The notes below the pieces were generated by a model, which saw only the letters and a program-made list of their open reading frames with translations, was not told where the DNA came from and made no database searches. Made by a program: the position numbers and the translations under genes. Below, piece after piece: positions 25,145-33,457 of a DNA stretch of 64,000 bases (its first letter is position 1; each line of letters opens with the position of its first letter). This DNA is from Crossiella sp. CA-258035 (lineage in GTDB: Bacteria > Actinomycetota > Actinomycetes > Mycobacteriales > Pseudonocardiaceae). The stretch covers positions 8,647,501 through 8,711,500 of the forward strand of contig NZ_CP116413.1 of assembly GCF_030064675.1 (NCBI RefSeq), in the 5' to 3' direction.

Positions 25145-25150
25145 AAAGTA
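25145..25150 (-). promoter_or_regulatory. -10 box of a likely leaderless ppx promoter (TACTTT)
   Basis: TACTTT on the minus strand lies six bases before the ppx GTG. It is downstream of the terminator and palindrome, so ppx transcription can start afresh here. Confidence 0.45.
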
Positions 25151-25201
25151 CCTGGCGGCATCCGAGGGTTCACCGGCACCGGTCGGATCTGCGCCGATCT
25201 C

Positions 25202-25245
25202 GGGAAAAAGCACGCCTGTCAAGATCACTTGGCATGCTTTTTCCC
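25202..25245. terminator. Bidirectional terminator hairpin between regX3 and ppx
   Basis: A 15-bp stem (25202-25216 with 25231-25245) has one mismatch, which becomes G-U on the minus-strand RNA. AAAAA and TTTTT are inside the two arms, so both strands give a stem ending in U-rich sequence. It would end regX3 transcription before ppx. Confidence 0.65.
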
Positions 25246-25251
25246 AGGGCG

Positions 25252-25412
25252 GCCGGTCCACGCGGGCCTCGGTCGTGGAGCGTCGGAGTCCAGTTCGTTC
25301 CTGGCAAGGCGCCGTGGTGGCCGCGTACCGGTGTTGTACGTGGCCACCACGGCAACGCGGCCAGGGACGAACTGGGCCCGACGATCCGCGGCCGAGGCCC
25401 GCGTGGACCGGC
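25252..25412. repeat. 161-bp near-perfect palindrome
   Basis: Two arms of 77 bases (25252-25328 and 25336-25412) are inverted copies with a 7-base loop. By hand alignment they match at roughly 85% of positions with two small bulges; the outer 20 bases and the inner CCGTGGTGGC blocks are identical. It fills most of the regX3-ppx gap. No protein is encoded and no similar sequence was noticed elsewhere in the window. It could be a small structured RNA or a miniature inverted-repeat element. Confidence 0.85.
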
Positions 25413-25426
25413 CTAGGCCAATCGGC

Positions 25427-26107
25427 TCAGCTCTCGAACTTATAGCCCAGGCCGCGAACCGTGACCAGGTGCCGGGGAGCGCCTGGGTCGGGTTCGATCT
25501 TGGAGCGCAGCCGCTTGACGTGCACGTCCAGCGTCTTGGTGTCGCCGACGTAGTCCGCGCCCCACACCCGGTCGATCAGCTGGCCGCGGGTGAGCACCCG
25601 GCCGACGTTGCGGAGCAGGTACTCCAGCAGGTCGAACTCCTTCAGCGGCAGGCTGACCTCGCCGCCGCTGACGGTCACCACGTGCCGCTCCACGTCCATC
25701 CGCACCGGGCCCGCCTCCAGCACCTGGGGCAGCAGCTCCTCGGACTCGCCGCCGCGGCGCAGCACCGCCCTGATCCGGGCGATCAACTCGCGCGCGGAGT
25801 AGGGCTTGGTCACGTAGTCGTCCGCGCCGAGCTCCAGCCCGACCACCTTGTCGATCTCGCTGTCCCGCGCGGTCACCATGATCACCGGCACCGCGGAGCG
25901 CTGCCGGAGCGCCTTGCAGACGTCGGTGCCGCTCATACCGGGCAGCATGAGGTCCAGCAGCACGATGTCCGCGCCGTTGCGGTCGAACTCCTCGAGCGCC
26001 TCCTGCCCGGTGGCCGCCACCGCGGTGGCGAAACCCTCCTTGCGCAGCAGGAACGCCAGCGGGTCGGCGAAGGACTCCTCGTCCTCGACGATGAGCACCC
26101 TGGTCAC
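25427..26107 (-). CDS. regX3: Phosphate-responsive response regulator RegX3
   Basis: A 226-residue OmpR/PhoB-family response regulator. The receiver domain has the phospho-acceptor Asp52 in LLDLMLPG, the acidic cluster EDEE at 8-11 and Lys101 in DYVTKPYSARELI. The DNA-binding winged helix follows (residues 125-225, with LLEYLLRNVGRVLTRGQLID, then VWGADYVGDTKTLDVHVKRL). In mycobacteria it activates genes under phosphate starvation. GTG 26107 overlaps the senX3 stop codon as GTGA, so kinase and regulator are coupled. Confidence 0.96.
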   Translation of the reverse strand: MTRVLIVEDEESFADPLAFLLRKEGFATAVAATGQEALEEFDRNGADIVLLDLMLPGMSGTDVCKALRQRSAVPVIMVTARDSEIDKVVGLELGADDYVTKPYSARELIARIRAVLRRGGESEELLPQVLEAGPVRMDVERHVVTVSGGEVSLPLKEFDLLEYLLRNVGRVLTRGQLIDRVWGADYVGDTKTLDVHVKRLRSKIEPDPGAPRHLVTVRGLGYKFES

Positions 26108-27327
26108 TGCACTCCTCCATGCTCGACGCTGCCAGCGTTGACGGGGCGCGGGTCGTCCGCGTCCCGTACGTCCACTGTGGACGAATTGGGGGTCCCGCCA
26201 CCATGGTCGGCCCGGTGTGCCGGGATGCGCATGGTGAACGTGGAACCGGTGCCGGGGCGGCTCCACAGCCGCACCTCACCGGCGTGGTTGGCGGCCACGT
26301 GTTTGACGATGGCCAGCCCGAGTCCGGTGCCGCCGGTGGCGCGGGAGCGCGCGGGGTCGATGCGGAAGAACCGCTCGAACACCCGGCCCTGCAGCTCGGC
26401 GGGGATGCCGATGCCCCGGTCGGTGACCGAGATCTCGACGAAGTTGTCCACCAGCCGCCTGCTCACCGACACCGGGCTGTCCGGCGGGGAGTAGGCGACC
26501 GCGTTGTCGATCAGGTTGGCCAGCGCGGTGACCAGCAGGGTCCGGTCGCCGTCCACGATCAGGCCGCTGGCCTCGTCCGCGGCGATCTCGATGCCGAGGG
26601 ACTCCGCGGCCAGCTTGCACCGGCCCAGCGCCTCGGTGACCACCGCGTCCAGCTCGACCGGGGTCAGCTCGGGCAGCCGTTCCGCGCCCTGCAGCCGGGA
26701 CAGCGCGATCAGCTCGGTGACCAGGGTGCCCAGCCGGTTGGCCTCGTGCAGGATCTTGCTGGCGAACCGGCGGACCTCGTCCTCGTCGTCGACGGCGTCC
26801 AGCACCGCCTCGGCCAGCAGCGCGAGCGCGCCGACCGGGGTCTTGAGCTCGTGGCTGACGTTGGCCACGAAGTCCCGGCGGATCGCCTCCAGCCGGACCG
26901 CGTCGGACTCGTCGGAGGCGTCCACCACCACGAAGCCGTCACCGAGCAGCCGGGCCTCGCCGAGCACCGCGGCCGGCTGGCGGCTGGACAGGGTGGCCCG
27001 CTCCAGCGGGGAGAGGTCGACCTCCAGCACCTCGCCGGTCTCCAGCACCACCTCGGCGGCCTTGCGCGCCCTGGGGTCGGCCCTGGCGTCGGCCACCACG
27101 CCCAGCTCCTCGGCGCGCGGGTTGTGCAGCACCACGTCGCCGAAGCGGTTGAGCACGGCCACCGCGTTGTGCGAGGAGTGCACCACCCGCTGCATCAGGT
27201 CGGCCACGGTCAGGCCGGGCGGTTTGCGGTGGGCTCGGGCGGTGATCGACCGGCCGAGGAAAAAGCCGAGGACCGCGGCGACTAGGGCCGCGCAGATCGA
27301 CAGGGCGAGCAGGCCCGATGCGGTCAC
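26104..27327 (-). CDS. senX3: Sensor histidine kinase SenX3
   Basis: A 407-residue membrane kinase that phosphorylates RegX3. One hydrophobic segment near residues 6-25 anchors it; a PAS-like sensor follows (residues 40-140, VVHSSHNAVAVLNRFGDVVL). The phospho-acceptor is His159 in FVANVSHELKTPVGAL, and the ATPase has NLIDNAVAYSP (N box), DRGIGIP (G1) and GGTGLGLAIVKHVAANH (G2). GTG 27327 has TACCAT six bases upstream, suggesting a leaderless mRNA. One TCCACWGTGGA palindrome lies near its 3' end (26171-26181). Confidence 0.96.
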   Translation of the reverse strand: MTASGLLALSICAALVAAVLGFFLGRSITARAHRKPPGLTVADLMQRVVHSSHNAVAVLNRFGDVVLHNPRAEELGVVADARADPRARKAAEVVLETGEVLEVDLSPLERATLSSRQPAAVLGEARLLGDGFVVVDASDESDAVRLEAIRRDFVANVSHELKTPVGALALLAEAVLDAVDDEDEVRRFASKILHEANRLGTLVTELIALSRLQGAERLPELTPVELDAVVTEALGRCKLAAESLGIEIAADEASGLIVDGDRTLLVTALANLIDNAVAYSPPDSPVSVSRRLVDNFVEISVTDRGIGIPAELQGRVFERFFRIDPARSRATGGTGLGLAIVKHVAANHAGEVRLWSRPGTGSTFTMRIPAHRADHGGGTPNSSTVDVRDADDPRPVNAGSVEHGGVQ

Positions 27328-27333
27328 GGGCGC

Positions 27334-27339
27334 ATGGTA
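27334..27339 (-). promoter_or_regulatory. -10 box of a likely leaderless senX3 promoter (TACCAT)
   Basis: TACCAT on the minus strand lies six bases before the senX3 GTG start. The stretch 27340-27479 between this and the gpm terminator shows no further clear site. Confidence 0.45.
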
Positions 27340-27479
27340 AGCAGCCGAACGGGCTCCCGGCCTACTCCCTGAAGGCTATACGTGACCGTGGTGACACCAG
27401 AATGGTGTGAGGTACACCGCACGTTAGGCGCTGTGTCACCCGATGTTCATTTGACGCCACTCCTTCGGTGGAAAAGCCA

Positions 27480-27508
27480 AACGCGCCCGGACACTGTCCG
27501 AGCGCGTT
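27480..27508. terminator. Hairpin after phosphoglycerate mutase
   Basis: AACGCGC (27480-27486) pairs with GCGCGTT (27502-27508), enclosing CGGAC/GTCCG. It lies 24 bases past the mutase stop codon on the minus strand, followed by a weak T-rich stretch. Confidence 0.6.
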
Positions 27509-27531
27509 CAACGAGTAGTCGGAGTGGTTTT

Positions 27532-28275
27532 TCAGCGACCCTGGTTGGCCACGGCCTTGATCGCGTCGGCGGCCGCGTTCGGGTCGAGGTACTCCCCGCC
27601 AGCCTTGAGCGGACGCAGCTGCTCGTCCAGGTCGTAGCGCAGCGGGATGCCGGTGGGGATGTTCAGCCCGGCGATGGCCTCGTCGCTGATCCCGTCCAGG
27701 TGCTTGACCAGCGCGCGCAGCGAGTTGCCGTGCGCGGCCAGCAGCACCGTCTGGCCCGCCCGCAGGTCCGGCACGACCTCGTTCTCCCAGTACGGGAGCA
27801 TCCGGGCCACCACGTCCTTGAGGCACTCGGTGCGCGGCAGCGCGGCGCCGAGCCCGGCGTAGCGCGGGTCGCCGTCCTGGCTGTAGGTGCTGCCCAGCTC
27901 GATCTCGGGCGGCGGGGTGTCGTAGGAGCGGCGCCAGAGCATGAACTGCTCCTCGCCGTAGGTCTCCAGGGTCTGCTTCTTGTCCTTGCCCTGGAGCGCG
28001 CCGTAGTGGCGCTCGTTGAGCCGCCAGTCCCGCTTCACCGGAATCCAGTGCCGGTCGCAGGCGTCCAGCGCGAGGTTCGCGGTGGAGATCGCGCGGCGCA
28101 GCAGCGACGTGTGCAGGATGTCCGGCAGCAGCCCGGCGTCCCTGAGCAGCTCACCGCCCCGGCGTGCCTCGGCCTCACCCTGCTCCGACAGCGGGACGTC
28201 CACCCAGCCGGTGAACAGGTTCTCGGCGTTCCAGACGCTCTGGCCGTGACGGAGCAACACCAACGTGCCTGTCAT
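27532..28275 (-). CDS. gpmA: 2,3-bisphosphoglycerate-dependent phosphoglycerate mutase
   Basis: This glycolytic enzyme interconverts 3- and 2-phosphoglycerate. The 247-residue protein has the phosphohistidine motif [18 protein letters not shown] (His10), [12 protein letters not shown] and the second active-site His in [18 protein letters not shown]. Its ATG overlaps the stop codon of an XRE/DUF5753 regulator gene as ATGA, which is unusual; in mycobacteria gpm1 stands alone next to senX3. It ends with a terminator hairpin before senX3. Confidence 0.97.
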   Translation of the reverse strand: MTGTLVLLRHGQSVWNAENLFTGWVDVPLSEQGEAEARRGGELLRDAGLLPDILHTSLLRRAISTANLALDACDRHWIPVKRDWRLNERHYGALQGKDKKQTLETYGEEQFMLWRRSYDTPPPEIELGSTYSQDGDPRYAGLGAALPRTECLKDVVARMLPYWENEVVPDLRAGQTVLLAAHGNSLRALVKHLDGISDEAIAGLNIPTGIPLRYDLDEQLRPLKAGGEYLDPNAAADAIKAVANQGR

Positions 28276-29138
28276 GGGCCACAGCCTGCCAGATCACCGT
28301 TAGTGGTGACGTCGCCACCGGTTGCCGGTTCCGGCTCCCTGGCCAGCTGGAGCAGCAGGTCACGGGACTCCGCGGGCCCCTTGGCGAGCCGCCGGAGGGT
28401 GTCGAGGACGGTCTCGTAACGATCAAGCGAGGTCGGGTGCTCCAGGAACAGGCTGGCCGTCTCCAGCTCCACGTGCACCAGCGGCCCGTGGTCCCGGAAG
28501 GACAGCCGGGTGAAGGAGTTCACGCTGGTCCTGGCCGCGGAGACGGACATCGGCACCACCCGGATCCGGCAGCGCGCCCAGTCCACCCGGCGGGCCAGGA
28601 ACTCCAGCTGCCGCCGCATCACCACCGGCGGGCCGACCCTGGCGCGCAGCGCGGCCTCATGGATGTAGAAGGTGGCCAGGCCCACGCTGGGCAGCACGGC
28701 CTGCCGGTCCAGCCGGGCGCGCAGGCCGGCGTCCTGGCCGAGCAGCGCCCTGGCGTAGCCCTCGGTCTGCAGCAGCGGCGGCACCACGGCCAGGTCGTAG
28801 CTGGCCAGCGTGCAGGCGGTGGACTCGTGCAGCAGCAGGGTGCGCAGGGTGTCGGCGAACCGGCCGGAATGCGGCCGGGCCCAGTAGCCGGTGTCCGGTT
28901 CCCGGTGAATGGCGAGCAGCCGGTCCACCTCTTTGTTGTCCGCCCGGCAGTAACCGAGGAAACGGGTGACATCGGTTTCCGAGATACCGCGTTTGCCCGC
29001 CTCCAGCCGGGAGAACTTGCTCGCCGACCAGTCGAAGTGCTCGATCAGCTCCGCCCTGCTCAGTCCGGCCCGCTCACGCTGGACCCGCAGGCCTTCCCCC
29101 AGTTCGCGCCGCTGCGCCGTGCTTTCCTCCTCCACCAC
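28272..29138 (-). CDS. XRE-family regulator with DUF5753 ligand domain
   Basis: A 288-residue DNA-binding protein of the large actinomycete family with an N-terminal XRE helix-turn-helix ([20 protein letters not shown], then [17 protein letters not shown]) and a C-terminal DUF5753 domain ([38 protein letters not shown] and [16 protein letters not shown]). GTG 29138 fits the family start and has TATGTT six bases upstream. ATG 29228 would add a 30-residue tail. These regulators normally have a DUF397 partner gene next to them, which is missing here. It is translationally coupled to gpm. Confidence 0.85.
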   Translation of the reverse strand: MVEEESTAQRRELGEGLRVQRERAGLSRAELIEHFDWSASKFSRLEAGKRGISETDVTRFLGYCRADNKEVDRLLAIHREPDTGYWARPHSGRFADTLRTLLLHESTACTLASYDLAVVPPLLQTEGYARALLGQDAGLRARLDRQAVLPSVGLATFYIHEAALRARVGPPVVMRRQLEFLARRVDWARCRIRVVPMSVSAARTSVNSFTRLSFRDHGPLVHVELETASLFLEHPTSLDRYETVLDTLRRLAKGPAESRDLLLQLAREPEPATGGDVTTNGDLAGCGP

Positions 29139-29144
29139 GCGCGC

Positions 29145-29150
29145 AACATA
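29145..29150 (-). promoter_or_regulatory. -10 box of a likely leaderless promoter (TATGTT)
   Basis: TATGTT on the minus strand lies six bases before GTG 29138. The gap 29151-29268 beyond it is AT-richer than its surroundings and holds nothing else I can name. Confidence 0.4.
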
Positions 29151-29268
29151 ACCGGAGCCGACTCGAATTCCGGCCCTTTTTCCGGAAGATCCACCCCTTA
29201 GCGGAATGGCGAGAGTTGTTGTTGCCATTCCCTCCCGAATATTGCCATTGGAATTCGAGTTAAACGGG

Positions 29269-30417
29269 TCAACGGGCGTTGAGCCGGGCGGCCTGGCGGG
29301 TCAGGTGCTCGACCTCGGCCAGGGTGGTCGCCTGCCGCGCCGCCTCGGCGTACAGCCGGGCCGCCGTGGCCAGGTCGCCGTCGCGCTCGTGCAGGTAGGC
29401 CGCCACCGCGGTGTGCCGGGGCAGGGACTCGTCCAGCTCGGCCAGCGCCTTCAGTCCGGCCCGCGGCCCGTCCGCCTCACCGAGGGCGACCGCGCGGTTG
29501 AGCCGGACCACCGGGCTGTCGGTCAGGCCGAGCAGCTCGTCGTACCACTCCACGATCTGCACCCAGTCGGTCTCCTCGGCGGCGGGCGCGTCCGCGTGCA
29601 GCGCCGCGATGGCCGCCTGGGCCTGGAACTCGCCCAGCCGGTCGCGGGCCAGCGCCGCCTGCAGGATCTCGACGCCCTCGGCGATCAGGGCGGTGTCCCA
29701 CCGGCCGCGGTCCTGCTCGGCCAGCGGCACCAGGCGGCCTTCCGGCGTGGTCCGGGCGGCGCGGCGGGCGTGGTGCAGCAGCATCAGCGCGAGCAGCCCG
29801 GCCACCTCGGGATGGTCGATCGTGGTGGCCAGCTGCCTGGTCAGCCGGATGGCCTCGGCGGCCAGGTCCACGTCGCCGGAGTAGCCCTCGTTGAACACCA
29901 GGTAGAGCACCCGCAGCACGGTGGCCACGTCACCGGGCTGGTCGAACCGGACACCGGCCACGGTGCGCTTGGCCCGGCTGATCCGCTGCGCCATGGTCGC
30001 CTCGGGCACCAGGTAGGCCTGGGCGATCTGCTTGGTGGTCAGCCCGCCGACCGCGCGCAGGGTGAGCGCGACCGCCGAGGACGGGGTCAGCGACGGGTGG
30101 GCGCACAGGAAGTACAGCTGGAGCGTGTCGTCCACGCCCGGCGCTGGCCCCGGCGCGGGTTCCTCCTCCTCGCGGTCCTCGCGCCTGCGCCGGGCGGTGT
30201 CCGCGCGGGCCGCGTCCAGGAACTTGCGCCAGGCGGCGGTGACCAGCCAGCCCTTCGCATCCCTCGGCGGGTCGACGGGCCAGACGCGGATCGCCTCGAT
30301 CAGCGCCTCCTGCACGGCGTCCTCGGCCGCCGCGAAGTCAGCTCCGCGGCGGACGAGGACTCCGAGCACGTTCGGGGTGAGGCTCCGGAGCAGGGCCTCG
30401 TCCAGGCCAGTGGTCAT
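29269..30417 (-). CDS. ECF42-type RNA polymerase sigma factor
   Basis: A 382-residue sigma factor with the usual ECF core (residues 5-180: region 2 with DAVQEALIEAIRVWPVD, region 4 with LTLRAVGGLTTKQIAQAYLV and PEATMAQRISRAKRTV). A long C-terminal extension of about 200 residues is TPR-like (WVQIVEWYDELLGL, LNRAVALGEADGPRAGLKAL). This is the ECF42 group, which controls YCII/DGPF proteins in oxidative or antibiotic stress and lacks a classical anti-sigma factor; the extension is thought to control activity. Its ATG overlaps the stop codon of the DGPF gene, so the two are coupled as is typical. Confidence 0.92.
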   Translation of the reverse strand: MTTGLDEALLRSLTPNVLGVLVRRGADFAAAEDAVQEALIEAIRVWPVDPPRDAKGWLVTAAWRKFLDAARADTARRRREDREEEEPAPGPAPGVDDTLQLYFLCAHPSLTPSSAVALTLRAVGGLTTKQIAQAYLVPEATMAQRISRAKRTVAGVRFDQPGDVATVLRVLYLVFNEGYSGDVDLAAEAIRLTRQLATTIDHPEVAGLLALMLLHHARRAARTTPEGRLVPLAEQDRGRWDTALIAEGVEILQAALARDRLGEFQAQAAIAALHADAPAAEETDWVQIVEWYDELLGLTDSPVVRLNRAVALGEADGPRAGLKALAELDESLPRHTAVAAYLHERDGDLATAARLYAEAARQATTLAEVEHLTRQAARLNAR

Positions 30418-30821
30418 TCGGTGATGGTGGCCGGGACGCCGTAGAAGGGCCGCAGCTCCAGCCACTCGTGGATCGGCTTGCCGCCGGCGCCGGGGGCGGC
30501 GGAGAGCTCGCCTGCCAGCTCGATCGCCCGCTCCTGGCTCTCCACGTCGATCACCATCCACCCGGCGATCAGGTCCTTGGTCTCGGCGAAGGGACCGTCG
30601 GTGATCGGCGGCCTGCCCTCGCCGTCGTAGCGGACGAACATGCCCTCCGGCGCGAGGGCCTGGCCGTCGACGTACTCGCCGGTCTGCTCCAGCCGGGCGG
30701 CGAAGTCCCGCATGTACTGGATGTGCGCCGAGACCTCCTCGGGCGTCCACTCCGCCATCGGCACGTTGTTCACCGCGTCGGGGGCGCCGCGGTAGTGCTT
30801 GAGCAGCAGGTACTTGGCCAT
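30414..30821 (-). CDS. YCII-related DGPF-domain protein
   Basis: A 135-residue protein of the YCII/DGPF family (COG3795). The DGPF signature is visible as ITDGPFAETKD, preceded by EGMFVRYDGEG and followed by IAGWMVIDVES and HEWLELRPFYG. ATG 30821 follows AGGAG by eight bases. Family members are the regulated partners of ECF42 sigma factors; their biochemical activity is not known. The 108-base gap to the FGGY kinase gene contains GATTTTTTCGCG, matching one arm of the hairpin element. Confidence 0.93.
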   Translation of the reverse strand: MAKYLLLKHYRGAPDAVNNVPMAEWTPEEVSAHIQYMRDFAARLEQTGEYVDGQALAPEGMFVRYDGEGRPPITDGPFAETKDLIAGWMVIDVESQERAIELAGELSAAPGAGGKPIHEWLELRPFYGVPATITE

Positions 30822-30929
30822 CGTGGTTCTCCTGGAGTCCGGTTGCGGCCCATTCTGGCCGCAGTCATCCCTGGGACGAAGCCGTTCCCGGGTTCTCGAC
30901 ACCCCCGCCCAAGATTTTTTCGCGGCTGG

Positions 30930-32417
30930 TCAGCCGGTGCCCCACCAGCGGCCGAGGGCAGTGATCGCGGCCCGGTACTCCTCGGCCCGCTCGGTCATCC
31001 GGCGCACCCCGGCCGGGTCCGGTTCGTGCGCGCGGACCACCTCGGCGGTGGCCGCCGCCTCGGCCAGCCCGGCGAAGCGCCCGGCGCCGATCCCGGCCAG
31101 CAGGGCCGCGCCGCGCGCGCCCGGCTCCGCGCCCGCGGTGACCTCCAGCGGCAGGTCCACCGTGTCGGCCAGCAGCTGGCTCCAGGCCGGGCTGCGCGCG
31201 CCGCCGCCGGAGAGCCGGCCCGCACCGGTGAACGGGAATGCCTCGCGCAGCGCGGACAGGTGCGTGCGGTGGTTGAGCGCCACCCCCTCCCAGAGCGCGC
31301 GCAGCAGGTCACCCCGGGTGTGCCAGCCGCGCACACCGAGGAACCCGGCGGAGGCGGCCGGGCCGGGGTCGACCGGCGCGCCGAACAGGAACGGCAGGTA
31401 GAGCGGCAGGTCGGCGCGAATGCTGGTGGCGACCTCGGCGGTGACGAAGGCGAACGGGTCCTCGCCGGTGGCGGCTTCCGGGCAGAGCGTGCGGACGAAC
31501 CACTCCAGGTTCGAGGAGGAGGCCGGGCTGGTGGACATGGCCAGCCACTGGCCGGATCGCAAAAATGCGCGGGCCTGCCAGCGGTGGTCCAGCCGGACCG
31601 TGTCGGTGACCACCTGGTTGATGCTGAAGGTGCCCATCACCACCGACACCGCGCCGGGGGTCACCGCGCCCATGCCGAGCGCGGCCGCGTCCACGTCGTG
31701 CGCGCCGGTGGCCACCGGGGTGCCCGCGCGCAGGCCGGTCAGCCCGGCCGCCGCGGCGGTGACCCGGCCGGCGACCTCCGCGCTGCCCAGGATCGGCGGC
31801 TGCTTGTCCGCCAGCTCGGTCAGGCCGTAGAGCTCGAAGGCGGCCGGGCTGTAGCGCTGGCTGTGCACGTCGGTGAAGGAGGCGGATGCCTCGGTCGGGT
31901 CGGTGGCCACCTCGCCGGTCAGGCCCAGCCGCAGCCAGTCCTTGCAGAACAGCAGCCACCTGGTCCTGGCCATCGCCGCCGGTTCCTCGGCCAGCAGCCA
32001 GGCCTGCACCGCGGCCGGGCTGGCCGCGAACGGGGACTGGCCGGTCAGCGGCAGCGCGGCCTCGGCGGCCCCGGTGTCCCGGTAGTGCCGGACCTGCTCG
32101 TGCGCGCGGGAGTCCATGGCCAGCACGGCGGGCCGGACCGGGCGCAGGTGCTCGTCCACCGGGTAGCAGCCGTCGTTGTGGCCGCACAGGCCGATCGCGG
32201 CGATCCGGCCGGCGTCGATCCCGGCCAGCGCGGCCCGGACGGCCCGCACGCAGCCGTCCCACACCTGGTCCTGGTCGCGTTCCACCCAGCGCGGGTGCGG
32301 GGTGGACACCGGCACCCTGGCCTGCCCGACCGCGACCTCCCGGCCGGTCTCCGCGTGCACCAGCACCGCCTTGGTGACGGTCTGCCCGGCGTCGATGCCG
32401 AGCAGCAGATCGGTCAC
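30930..32417 (-). CDS. FGGY-family carbohydrate kinase
   Basis: A 495-residue sugar kinase with the FGGY fold. The N-terminal phosphate loop is LLGIDAGQTVTKAVL, and later motifs include GLCGHNDGCYPVDE, GTPVATGAHDVDAAALGMG (FGGY signature region), VVMGTFSINQV and RLSGGGARSPAWSQLLADTV. Members phosphorylate xylulose, ribulose, erythritol and similar substrates. It is the last gene of a four-gene operon with DeoR, PfkB and a 2-hydroxyacid dehydrogenase, all overlapping by four bases. The exact sugar cannot be told from sequence. No transporter gene is next to it. Confidence 0.9.
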   Translation of the reverse strand: MTDLLLGIDAGQTVTKAVLVHAETGREVAVGQARVPVSTPHPRWVERDQDQVWDGCVRAVRAALAGIDAGRIAAIGLCGHNDGCYPVDEHLRPVRPAVLAMDSRAHEQVRHYRDTGAAEAALPLTGQSPFAASPAAVQAWLLAEEPAAMARTRWLLFCKDWLRLGLTGEVATDPTEASASFTDVHSQRYSPAAFELYGLTELADKQPPILGSAEVAGRVTAAAAGLTGLRAGTPVATGAHDVDAAALGMGAVTPGAVSVVMGTFSINQVVTDTVRLDHRWQARAFLRSGQWLAMSTSPASSSNLEWFVRTLCPEAATGEDPFAFVTAEVATSIRADLPLYLPFLFGAPVDPGPAASAGFLGVRGWHTRGDLLRALWEGVALNHRTHLSALREAFPFTGAGRLSGGGARSPAWSQLLADTVDLPLEVTAGAEPGARGAALLAGIGAGRFAGLAEAAATAEVVRAHEPDPAGVRRMTERAEEYRAAITALGRWWGTG

Positions 32418-33457
32418 GACCAGCCCAGCAGGGCCGCGTTGGCCGCGGTGCGCACCCGGCCGGTCTCGGTGAACTCGGCCACCGCCTCGGCCACCAGAGC
32501 CGCCGAGGTGCGGTTGGTCTGCTCGGTGTCGCCGCCGAAGTGGGTGGTCAGGGTGACGTTGTCCAGCCGCCGCCACGGCGAGTCCTCGGCCAGCGGCTCC
32601 TCGTCGAAGACGTCCAGGCCCGCGCCCGCGATCCGGCCCTCAGCCAGCGCGGTGTAGAGCGCCGCGGTGTCCACCACCCGGCTGCGGGCCACGTTGACGA
32701 AGTACGCGCCCGGCTTGAGCAGGGCCAGCTCGCGGGCGCCGATGAACCGGTCGGTCTCCGCGCTGTGCCTGGCCTGCACCACCACGAAGTCCGCGCCGGG
32801 CAGCAGATCGTCCACTGTGGACGCTCGGCGGACGCCGGACTCGGCCAGCGCCTCGTCCGGGGCGTAGGGGTCGTAGGCGAGCAGCGTGCAGCCGAAACCG
32901 CTGAGCTTGCGGGCGAAGTGGCGGCCCACCTGGCCGAAGCCGATCATGCCAACGGTGCTGCCGCCCAGCTCGACCCGGCGGCCGGGGAACTCCTTGCGCC
33001 AGCCGCCGTTCTTCACCGAGGCGTCCGCGCGGGCGATGTTGCGGGACTCGGCCAGGATCAGCCCGATCTGCAGCTCGGCCACCGCGGAGGCGTTGCGCCC
33101 GAACACCGGCACCACGCCGATGCCGCGCGCGCTCGCGGCGTCCAGGTCCACGTTCTCCAGGCCGGTGCGGGCCACCGCGACCAGCCGCAGGCCGTCCGCG
33201 GCGGCCAGCAGGTCGGGGCCGACCGGGGCGAAGTGCACGCACAGCACCTCGGCCCCCGGCACCGCGGCGAGCAGCTCCGGCGGGGCGGGCACCGCGGCCG
33301 CGCCGTGCACCTCCATCCGCTGCTGCGCCTCGTGCTGGGTGGCCTTCTCCCCGGCCCAGTCAGCCACGGTGACCGGGGTGCCGGGCAGCCGGGCCTCGAT
33401 CTCCTCGGCGAAGGTGCCGCCGGGGATGAAGCGGTCGCCCGCGACCAGGACCTTCAT
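32414..33457 (-). CDS. D-isomer specific 2-hydroxyacid dehydrogenase (PGDH-like)
   Basis: A 347-residue NAD-dependent dehydrogenase. The NAD loop is VGMIGFGQVGRHFARKL (GxGxxG), and the catalytic Arg, Glu and His are in YFVNVARSRVVD, LDVFDEEPLAEDS and LTTHFGGDTEQ. The N-terminal substrate domain has VARTGLENVDLDAAS. Such enzymes oxidise phosphoglycerate, glyoxylate or erythronate-type acids. It is coupled to the PfkB and FGGY genes by ATGA/GTGA overlaps, so its substrate is probably a sugar-derived acid rather than serine-pathway phosphoglycerate. One TCCACWGTGGA palindrome lies at 32811-32821. Confidence 0.9.
   Translation of the reverse strand: MKVLVAGDRFIPGGTFAEEIEARLPGTPVTVADWAGEKATQHEAQQRMEVHGAAAVPAPPELLAAVPGAEVLCVHFAPVGPDLLAAADGLRLVAVARTGLENVDLDAASARGIGVVPVFGRNASAVAELQIGLILAESRNIARADASVKNGGWRKEFPGRRVELGGSTVGMIGFGQVGRHFARKLSGFGCTLLAYDPYAPDEALAESGVRRASTVDDLLPGADFVVVQARHSAETDRFIGARELALLKPGAYFVNVARSRVVDTAALYTALAEGRIAGAGLDVFDEEPLAEDSPWRRLDNVTLTTHFGGDTEQTNRTSAALVAEAVAEFTETGRVRTAANAALLGWS

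Noticed and set aside
27445-27455. GTTCATTTGAC, a possible PHO box between gpm and senX3
   Set aside because: Only a single half-site was seen, without the direct or inverted repeat that PhoP or RegX3 boxes need.
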